DNA of 57,100 bases, taken from the NCBI GenBank assembly GCA_035493675.1, contig DATJIA010000355.1:1-57100 (forward strand), written 5' to 3'. This document shows, in pieces, positions 42,145-50,852 of this stretch. Position 1 is the stretch's first letter; every line of letters begins with the position of its first letter. The position numbers and the translations under genes were made by a program. The notes beneath the pieces were generated by a model. It was given only the letters and a program-made list of their open reading frames with translations. It ran no database searches and had not been told where the DNA came from. Source of the stretch: JAIOQA01 sp035493675 (GTDB lineage Bacteria; Myxococcota_A; Polyangia; Haliangiales; Haliangiaceae).

Positions 42145-42645
42145 TCAGGTTTCCGTCGGCTCGGAGATCGACAGGTCGCGCTCCCAGCCCTCGTTCTCGA
42201 GCTTCATGTGCTCGATCGCGATCGCGTTGGCGTTGGCGTCGAGCTCGGGGAGCGCTTGGTACTCGGATACCCAGCAGCGATAGACCTTGTAGACCTTGGC
42301 CACGTCGCCGTTCTCGTTGAGCAGCTCGATCAAGATGTCCTTGCGGAACTGCTTGAGCGAGATCGCGCCGGCGGCGCCGACGTCGTAGACCAGGTTGGCC
42401 CACTTCTCGAATTCGTCGTCGTGGGTCACGCCGCGCTCGAGCGTGATCGCCTCGAACGAGACCTGACCGGCGGCCTTGCGCGACGTGCTGGGATCGCCGC
42501 CCTCGCGCGTCTTCACGACCTCGGTCGTGCGCTTCAGCGCGCTGCACTTGGTCACGCCGGCGACGTAGCGCCCGTCCCACTTCACGCGGAACTTGAAGTT
42601 CTTGTACGGATCGAAGCGATGCGTATTGACGCTGAACTTGGCCAT
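42145..42645 (-). CDS. Inner tube protein (gp19/Hcp-like, Afp1/Afp5-like)
   Basis: A 166-residue phage T4 gp19-type tube subunit: RFDPYKNFKFRVKWDGRYVA, GVTKCSALKRTTEVV, FEAITLERGVTHDDEFEKW and YRCWVSEYQALPELDA follow the family pattern and length. Hexamers of this protein stack into the inner tube that carries cargo. AGGAG precedes the ATG at 42645. Only one tube gene is present, unlike Afp/PVC loci with two or three paralogues. Confidence 0.93.
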   Translation of the reverse strand: MAKFSVNTHRFDPYKNFKFRVKWDGRYVAGVTKCSALKRTTEVVKTREGGDPSTSRKAAGQVSFEAITLERGVTHDDEFEKWANLVYDVGAAGAISLKQFRKDILIELLNENGDVAKVYKVYRCWVSEYQALPELDANANAIAIEHMKLENEGWERDLSISEPTET

Positions 42646-42664
42646 TAGCGATCTCCTCGATCGA

Positions 42665-45079
<2,415 letters not shown>

Positions 45080-45241
45080 CTCGTACCCTCCCGAGATCGG
45101 ACTATCGCGACAGACGACTACCCACCGAGTGAGGCACAAGGCCCCACTCACACCATTCGCGTGCGTGAGGTAACACGCTCGCAGATTTCGCCACAAGGGA
45201 TCGATCTCCGAAAAGATCAGAGGAGGCGCTTTTTGCCCGCC

Positions 45242-45262
45242 AATCACCCCAATGGGGTGATT
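45242..45262. promoter_or_regulatory. Perfect inverted repeat (9-bp arms) before the eCIS operon
   Basis: AATCACCCC at 45242-45250 pairs exactly with GGGGTGATT at 45254-45262 across AAT. It could be a terminator stem for the GGDEF gene, but no T-run follows on that strand; an operator for the eCIS operon is as likely. Confidence 0.6.
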
Positions 45263-45266
45263 AGCA

Positions 45267-45281
45267 ATCTCCGTCGGAGAT
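45267..45281. promoter_or_regulatory. Perfect inverted repeat ATCTCCG-T-CGGAGAT
   Basis: Seven-base arms with a one-base centre, five bases from the preceding inverted repeat and ten bases after the GGDEF stop codon. The half-site ATCTCCG also occurs at 45204-45210. Operator or terminator; not distinguishable by sight. Confidence 0.5.
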
Positions 45282-45290
45282 CCGGATTTG

Positions 45291-46421
45291 CTACGCGGTC
45301 GCGACGCGATTGCGACCCGCGTGCTTCGCGGCGTAGAGCGCGGAGTCGGCGCGGGCGATCAGCTTGTCGAGCGGCTCGCCGGGCGCGCGGCCGGCGACGC
45401 CGAGCGAGGTCGTGAAGGTGATCGGCGTGCCGTCGACGAGCATCGTGTGCGTGCCGATGCGATCGCGCAGGCGCTCGGCGACGACCAGCGCGGAGTCGAG
45501 CGGCGTCTCGGGCAGGAGCAGCGCGAACTCCTCGCCGCCGAGCCGGCCCGCGACGTCGGTCGCGCGGTGGTGCTCGCGGATCAGATCGGCGACCGCGCGG
45601 ATCACCGCGTCGCCCGCGGCGTGGCCGTGCTGATCGTTGATCGTCTTGAAGTGATCGATGTCGATCATGATCAGCGAGGCGGCGTGCTCGTGGCGCGCCG
45701 CGAGCGCGAGCACGTGCTCGCCGAGCTCGTAGAAGGCGCGCCGGTTCGAGAGCGACGTGAGCGCATCGGTCCGCGCGAGCATCTCGGCGCGATCGCGCTC
45801 CTTCTGGACCTCGTGGGCGAGCCGGTGGGTTCGCCCGAAGAAGAACTCGAGCGTCCGGATCGATCGGAACGTCGCGGCGAGGTACATGAGCGCCGCGATC
45901 GACATCGCGACGTGGAAGCGATCGCCGCGCAAGACGAACGTCGTCGCGATCGGCACGACCAGCGCGAGCACGCCGAGGAGCACGGTCGCGGGGTGCGCCG
46001 CGTACGACGAGCTGTGCCCGCCCGCCATCATCATCAAGAACGAGAAGACCAGCGCGCGCTCGGCCGGTTGGTCGGGGACGAGCAAGGTCAGCGCGCCGAT
46101 GCCCCACCACAGATCGACGAGCAGGATCGAGCCGACGAACGTCCGCTCCCACGCGCGCACGCGCGACGCGCTCGGCGACACCGCGGGGTACGTGCGCACC
46201 AGCGCGACGCGCCCGCACGCGATCACCGCGAGCCCGATCGTCCAGACCACGAGGCGCGTGTGATCGACCCAGCTCCAGATCGTGAACGCGAGCAGCGAGG
46301 CGGCGACCGGGCTGAACAGGATCGGCAGCGCGCTCTGGATGAACACGAAGCGCACGCGCTCGGCCCGCACGTGCTCCGCGAGCACGGCCTCCGACGCCTC
46401 GTCCGGCGTGTCCCCGTCCAT
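45291..46421 (-). CDS. Membrane GGDEF diguanylate cyclase
   Basis: A 376-residue protein with about six membrane helices (residues 30-200, e.g. ALPILFSPVAASLLAFTIW, ALVFSFLMMMAGG) and a C-terminal GGDEF domain (DALTSLSNRRAFYELGE, IMIDIDHFKTINDQHGH, GRLGGEEF). The catalytic motif is GGEEF at about 295-299 and is likely active. RATD five residues before it is a plausible I-site for product inhibition. The product is the second messenger cyclic di-GMP. ATG 46421 overlaps the acyltransferase stop (TGATG), so the two are probably coupled. Confidence 0.9.
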   Translation of the reverse strand: MDGDTPDEASEAVLAEHVRAERVRFVFIQSALPILFSPVAASLLAFTIWSWVDHTRLVVWTIGLAVIACGRVALVRTYPAVSPSASRVRAWERTFVGSILLVDLWWGIGALTLLVPDQPAERALVFSFLMMMAGGHSSSYAAHPATVLLGVLALVVPIATTFVLRGDRFHVAMSIAALMYLAATFRSIRTLEFFFGRTHRLAHEVQKERDRAEMLARTDALTSLSNRRAFYELGEHVLALAARHEHAASLIMIDIDHFKTINDQHGHAAGDAVIRAVADLIREHHRATDVAGRLGGEEFALLLPETPLDSALVVAERLRDRIGTHTMLVDGTPITFTTSLGVAGRAPGEPLDKLIARADSALYAAKHAGRNRVATA

Positions 46422-48640
46422 CAACGGGCAGTGTATCTCGTCAGACACTCGTTGCGGAGGAACCCGACGAGCTGGGCATCCCCAGCGGCGTTGGTGTGCG
46501 CGCCGTCGAGGAACCATTCCGCGTGCGGATCGGCGAACGCGGCCCAATCGCACACGACATAGCGCTTGCCGTGGCGGCTGCCGTCGCGGATGTGCTCGTT
46601 CGCGATCGACGCGCGGTTGCCGACCAGGCGCAAGGTCATCACGAACAGGCGCCGCGATCCGGCCGCGGCGACCAGCGCGTCGAGATCCTCGGCCTTGATC
46701 GATCCGTTGTTCCCGACGAAGAAGACGACCGTCTGCGCGCGCGGATCGCCCGCGGTCGTCTCGACGATCTTGATCGCCTGCGGCACCTGGCGGCCGATCT
46801 TGGCGTCGAGCTCGAGGCCGGGGAGGCCGTCGTAGAGCGCGCCGCCGGCGGCGTGCGCGACCGAATCGCCGACGAGCAGCACGCCGTCGTACGGCTGCGC
46901 CGCGCGCGCCGCCGCCGCGACCAGCTCGAGCGATCGCTCGCGCGCCGGCAGCGACGTGATCGCGAACCGCACGAGCGCCGCGAAGCCGGCCTGCGCGTCG
47001 TCGGACAGCGGCTGATCGATCCGCTCCTCGGGCTCGACGCCGAGGAACGACATCGTGTCGATCAGTCGCACGCCGGCGCCGGCGATCGCGCGCCGCGTGC
47101 GGCCGTCGTAGTCGAGCTTCGTCGAGTACCGATCGATCCCGCGCGGCGTGACGAGCAGGAGCGTGTGCCCGGGCAGCGCGCCCGCCAGCGACGCGACCAG
47201 CGGCGCGTCGGCGGCGCCGTTCTGCGCGAACTCGATCACGACGACGCGCCGCAGCTGCCCGAGCCCGTGCAGCCGCACGACCTCCTTCGTCGCCGACACC
47301 AGATCGCGATTCGGACGCACGTCGATCGTCGCGCCCGGTAAGGCGCGCGCGATCGCGTCGCGCGCGCGCAGCGTATCGTTGGCGCCGAAGATCGCGACGT
47401 CGTCGAACGTGCTCGGCTTCGGCGGCGGCGGTTTCACGTCATCGGCCGCGGCCAGCTTCGCCTCGAGCTCGCTCGCGTGGTGAGGCGCGAGCGCGGTCGC
47501 GACCAGCGACGCCGCGGCGAGCGCGGGCACGAGCAGGATCGTCGCGAACACGACGCGCGAGATCGCGCGCCGCTGGCGCACGAGCCGTTGCACCGCGCGC
47601 GTCCGGAACGGCGCCTCGATCCCGCGATACGACGCCTCCGCGAGCACGATCGTCAGCGCCACGCGCAAGAGCATCGACGCCGTCGGGGAGACGTCGAGCT
47701 CCGGCCGCGTCACCGCGAAGACCGGCCAGTGCCAGAGATAGAGCGAGTACGAGCGGCGCCCGATCGCGGCGAGCGGCGCGGCGCCGAGCGCGCGGCCGAG
47801 CAGGTTCGCGGGCCCGGTCGCCGCCAGCAGCGCGAGGATCGTCGCGAGATCGACGAGCCGCAGGCGCCAGAACAGATCGATCGGCCGCGACTCGTCGGAG
47901 AGCCCGCACGCGACGACCGCGTAGACGATCGTCGCGAGCGCCACCAGCATGAGCGGCGCGCCCCACCGCGCGCGCGACGGAGCTGCGCGCCACGGCGCCC
48001 ACCACAGCGCGAGCAGCACGCCGCCGAGGATCCCGATCATCCGCGCGTCGGTGCCGAGGTAGCTGCGATCGAGCGAGCCGCCGCCGAGCACGACGAGCGC
48101 GACGATCGTGAACAGCGCCACCAGCGCGATCGAAGCGACGCGCACGCCGCGCATCCCGTACCGCCGCGTCGTCCACCAGAACACCAGCGGGAACACCAGG
48201 TAGAACTGCTCCTCGACCGCGAGCGACCACAGATGCCGCAAGACCGGCGGCCGCGACCACTCGTCGAAGTAGCTCGCCGACGCCGCGATCTGCTGCCAGT
48301 TCGCGACGTATCCCGCCGCGCTCGCGACCTGCCCGGGCAGCTTGTCCGAATCCTCCGGCCACACCCGCGGCACGACGATCGCGACCACCACCAGCAAGAA
48401 CACGACCGCGGGCAGCAAGCGTCGCGCGCGCCGCAGCCAGAACTGCCCCATCTCGAACCGGCCGGTCGTCGCGTGCTCGTCGACCATGAGCGCGACGACC
48501 AGGAACCCGGAGATGACGAAGAAGACTTCGACGCCGAGATATCCACCCGCCGCCCAGCCGAAGCCCGCGTGGTACGCGATCACCGCGAGCACGGAGATCG
48601 CGCGCAGGCCGTCGATCGCCGGGTTATAGGACAGCTTCAT
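46421..48640 (-). CDS. Acyltransferase 3 with C-terminal SGNH domain (OafA/YrhL-like)
   Basis: A 739-residue membrane protein. Residues 1-400 are acyltransferase family 3 (YNPAIDGLRAISVLAVIAYH, GVEVFFVISGFLVV, WLRRARRLLPAVV, SLAVEEQFYLVFPLV) with about ten helices, and residues 410-739 form a periplasmic SGNH domain (LLVGDSVAHAAGG with the nucleophile Ser, FFVGNNGS, FLDGAHTNAAGD with the Asp/His pair). Such fusions O-acetylate or otherwise acylate surface polysaccharides. ATG 48640 fits the family; ATG 48664 would add eight residues. It diverges from the GDSL gene. Confidence 0.88.
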   Translation of the reverse strand: MKLSYNPAIDGLRAISVLAVIAYHAGFGWAAGGYLGVEVFFVISGFLVVALMVDEHATTGRFEMGQFWLRRARRLLPAVVFLLVVVAIVVPRVWPEDSDKLPGQVASAAGYVANWQQIAASASYFDEWSRPPVLRHLWSLAVEEQFYLVFPLVFWWTTRRYGMRGVRVASIALVALFTIVALVVLGGGSLDRSYLGTDARMIGILGGVLLALWWAPWRAAPSRARWGAPLMLVALATIVYAVVACGLSDESRPIDLFWRLRLVDLATILALLAATGPANLLGRALGAAPLAAIGRRSYSLYLWHWPVFAVTRPELDVSPTASMLLRVALTIVLAEASYRGIEAPFRTRAVQRLVRQRRAISRVVFATILLVPALAAASLVATALAPHHASELEAKLAAADDVKPPPPKPSTFDDVAIFGANDTLRARDAIARALPGATIDVRPNRDLVSATKEVVRLHGLGQLRRVVVIEFAQNGAADAPLVASLAGALPGHTLLLVTPRGIDRYSTKLDYDGRTRRAIAGAGVRLIDTMSFLGVEPEERIDQPLSDDAQAGFAALVRFAITSLPARERSLELVAAAARAAQPYDGVLLVGDSVAHAAGGALYDGLPGLELDAKIGRQVPQAIKIVETTAGDPRAQTVVFFVGNNGSIKAEDLDALVAAAGSRRLFVMTLRLVGNRASIANEHIRDGSRHGKRYVVCDWAAFADPHAEWFLDGAHTNAAGDAQLVGFLRNECLTRYTAR

Positions 48641-48674
48641 CTCCCCGACCGCCGACGGTAGCATACTCGCCGCG

Positions 48675-49313
48675 ATGTCCCGCAAACGCGTCTTGTGCTT
48701 CGGCGACTCCAACACCTGGGGCTACGATCCGCGCAGCCTCGGTCGCTACCCCGAGGACGTCCGCTGGACCGGACGCATGGCGACCGCGCTCGGCCCCGCG
48801 TATCAGGTGATCGAGGAGGGCGTGAACGGACGTACGACGATCTACGACTACAAGGATCGGTTCGGGAAGAACGGCCGCGAGTACCTGCGCCCGTGCATGG
48901 ACTCGCACTTCCCGCTCGACGTGATGTTCCTCTGGCTCGGCACCAACGACACCAAGGTCGAGTTCGCGCAGTCCGCCGAGCAGATCGCCGCGGGCATGGA
49001 GGACTGCGTCGCGATCGCGCTCGGCAAGCAGATCGATCGCCCGTCGCCGAACCTGAAGCTCGTCGTGGTCGCGCCGCCGATCGTCGACGAGCGCCACCTC
49101 GGCAGCTACGACAAGCTGGTCGGCGCGGAGCCGAAGACGCGCGCGCTGCCCGCCCTCTTCCGCGCGATCGCCGATCGCCACCACAGCCGGTTCTTCGATC
49201 TCACCACGCTGGTCGCGCCCAGCGCCGTCGACGGCTGCCACCTCGATCCCGACGCGCACGCCGCGATCGCCGTGGCCTTCACCGCGATCGTCAGGGAGCT
49301 GGCACCTGGATGA
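48675..49313 (+). CDS. SGNH/GDSL-family hydrolase (arylesterase-like)
   Basis: A 212-residue single-domain esterase: block I VLCFGDSNTWGYDP (Ser nucleophile), block II GVNGRTT (Gly), block III WLGTNDTK (Asn) and block V AVDGCHLDPDAHAAIA (Asp and His). All four catalytic blocks are intact. It has no signal peptide. The substrate is probably a small acyl ester. The 3' end overlaps the convergent Cys-rich gene by 23 bases. Confidence 0.9.
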   Translation: MSRKRVLCFGDSNTWGYDPRSLGRYPEDVRWTGRMATALGPAYQVIEEGVNGRTTIYDYKDRFGKNGREYLRPCMDSHFPLDVMFLWLGTNDTKVEFAQSAEQIAAGMEDCVAIALGKQIDRPSPNLKLVVVAPPIVDERHLGSYDKLVGAEPKTRALPALFRAIADRHHSRFFDLTTLVAPSAVDGCHLDPDAHAAIAVAFTAIVRELAPG

Positions 49314-49737
49314 GGCACGTGCTCGCGTGCTTGCGCCCGTCGGTGCACGGCTCGACCGTGTAGACCATCCCGCCGATCGTCACCCAGAAGTGGCCGTGCT
49401 TCGCGACCAGGTCGTGCACGATCTCGGTGCGCGCGGCGTCGGCGTGATCGATCGTGGTCGGGACGTTCGCGGCGTCGACGATGCGCAGCTTGCGCACGCC
49501 CTTCACCGACGCGACGAAGCGCACGCCGGTCAGGATCTTCATCACCTCGGCGCGCTTCGGGTGGCCCGACATCGGCGCCGCGCGCTCGGCGACGTATTGA
49601 TCCGCGAGCGCCTCCGGCGGCGGTTGCTTCATCAGGTAGTCGTACTTGGAGCAGGGATCACAGCAGGGGCAGGCGTCGGCGCGGCGCGCGATCGCCAGGA
49701 TCGAGACGAAGGCCAGGAGGAACAAGAGCGGGCGCAT
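49291..49737 (-). CDS. Secreted Cys-rich protein of unknown function
   Basis: A 148-residue protein with a clear signal peptide (MRPLLFLLAFVSILAIARRA then DA) followed at once by CPCCDPCSKYDYL, a dense Cys cluster that could bind metal or form disulphides. The rest (YVAERAAPMSGHPKRAEVMK, TGVRFVASVKGVRKLRI) is alpha/beta with a further Cys pair near the end. I recognise no family. It converges on the GDSL gene. Confidence 0.65.
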   Translation of the reverse strand: MRPLLFLLAFVSILAIARRADACPCCDPCSKYDYLMKQPPPEALADQYVAERAAPMSGHPKRAEVMKILTGVRFVASVKGVRKLRIVDAANVPTTIDHADAARTEIVHDLVAKHGHFWVTIGGMVYTVEPCTDGRKHASTCLIQVPAP

Positions 49738-49883
49738 GCGGGTTCGAACGCCCGGCGCGCGGCCGAGGTCTGTCGACCCTCGCGAGGGTGGCCACCGTGG
49801 TTGCTCGCCCCCTGCCCGCCGCGCCGCGGCTCCTTGCGATCAAGGGTTTGCGAGCGGTACGCGTTGTGCTCTTACCCGAGTCG

Positions 49884-50150
49884 ATGATGGAACGCCGCCG
49901 GCATCGACGGTTTCCGTTCGCCCGACATCTGCGCATCACGGGGGATCCTCCATTGGGGGAGTTGCTCGTCGACGCGCGCGACGTCAGCGAACGCGGGCTC
50001 TCGTTCGTGAGCGACGTGCCGATGCAGATCGGCGAGCTGCTCATCCTCGGGCTCCGAAAAGACGAGGGCTTCAAGGTGCAGATCAAGGTGCGCAACGTCC
50101 GCGCCGAGGGCGCGCGGTACGTCGTGGGGGCCGAGCGGACGAGCTGGTAG
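49884..50150 (+). CDS. PilZ-domain protein (c-di-GMP binding candidate)
   Basis: A small PilZ protein of about 88 residues. RRRHRRFPFARHLRI gives the RxxxR nucleotide-contact motif, and DARDVSERGLSFVS the D/NxSxxG motif, so cyclic di-GMP binding is plausible. The start at ATG 49884 (or 49887) is chosen because the PilZ fold begins there; an upstream GTG at 49788 would add a basic, non-family stretch. It may sense the product of the GGDEF enzyme nearby or of others elsewhere. Confidence 0.72.
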   Translation: MMERRRHRRFPFARHLRITGDPPLGELLVDARDVSERGLSFVSDVPMQIGELLILGLRKDEGFKVQIKVRNVRAEGARYVVGAERTSW

Positions 50151-50176
50151 CCGCCGAATCGCGGGAGCGTTTACAG

Positions 50177-50190
50177 ACAGTCTTGACTGT
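50177..50190. promoter_or_regulatory. ACAGTCTTGACTGT operator-like palindrome before the TetR gene
   Basis: ACAGTC-TT-GACTGT is a perfect 6-bp inverted repeat with a two-base centre, 29 bases before the regulator ATG. It contains TTGACT, a good -35 box, with TAAGAC 18 bases further as a possible -10. A TetR-family dimer bound here would block transcription, so autoregulation is likely. Confidence 0.65.
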
Positions 50191-50219
50191 TTGTTTTATG
50201 ACGCGGTAAGACAAGGGCC

Positions 50220-50852
50220 ATGCCTCAGGCCGCGAGGGTGGTACGCGCGCCGCGCACGCAAGAGCAGCGGCGCGAAGGCACGCGCCGCACGATCCTCGAC
50301 GCCGCCGTCGAGTCGCTGATCGCGTCGGGCGTCGCGGGCACGACCACGCTCGAGGTGCAGAAGCGCGCGAAGGTCTCGCGCGGCGCGCTGCTCCATCACT
50401 TCCCGTCGAAGGCGGAGCTGATGGCGGCGACCATCGTGCACCTCGCCGAGATGCGCGGGCGCGAGCTCAAGGCGTCGTCGCCGCACCTGCCCGCCCGCGG
50501 GCGCGCGCGCATCAGCGCCGTGTTCGATCTCGCGTGGCAGAGCTTCACCGGTCCCTTGTTCTACGTCGCGATGGATCTGCGCGCGGCCGCGCGCACCGAT
50601 CACGAGCTGCGCCGCGCGCTCGGCGAGACCGAGCGCGTCGTGCACGAGCGCCTCATCGCGCAATACAAGGAGCTGCTCGGCCCCGAGATCGCGGACCACC
50701 CGCGGTTCGCGACGGCGTTCGAGATGACGCTCCAATTCATGATCGGCGCCGCGATGACGGCGCTGCTCCACGGCAAGGCCGCCAAGGTCGAGCCGCTGAT
50801 CAATCTCTGGAAGTCGGCGTTCCCCGTTCTCCTCTCGGCAGGTGATCCATGA
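50220..50852 (+). CDS. TetR/AcrR-family transcriptional regulator
   Basis: A 210-residue regulator with an N-terminal helix-turn-helix (TRRTILDAAVESLIASGVAG, TTTLEVQKRAKVSRGALLHH, FPSKAELMAATI) and a ligand-binding all-helical C-terminus. It probably controls the following lipid genes in response to an acyl-CoA or lipid, and represses itself through the palindrome just upstream. Its stop overlaps the ATG of the SDR/MaoC/SCP2 gene by four bases. Confidence 0.9.
   Translation: MPQAARVVRAPRTQEQRREGTRRTILDAAVESLIASGVAGTTTLEVQKRAKVSRGALLHHFPSKAELMAATIVHLAEMRGRELKASSPHLPARGRARISAVFDLAWQSFTGPLFYVAMDLRAAARTDHELRRALGETERVVHERLIAQYKELLGPEIADHPRFATAFEMTLQFMIGAAMTALLHGKAAKVEPLINLWKSAFPVLLSAGDP

Larger units (their letters stand above)
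45080..45290 (-). promoter_or_regulatory. Promoter/leader region of the eCIS operon
   Basis: The 211 bases between the sheath gene and the GGDEF gene hold no ORF with support and are the least GC-rich intergenic stretch in the window. Two perfect inverted repeats lie at its far end (45242-45262 and 45267-45281), and the half-site ATCTCCG recurs at 45204-45210. A weak promoter reading on the minus strand is TTGTGG (45196-45191) and GTTACC (45174-45169), spaced by 16 bases. The promoter is therefore inferred mainly from position. Confidence 0.5.

Noticed and set aside
45080..45247. N-terminal extension of the sheath gene to 45247
   Set aside because: The sheath family starts at PVSPTYPGVYVQE; the extension is unrelated and the GGGAGGG site supports ATG 45079.
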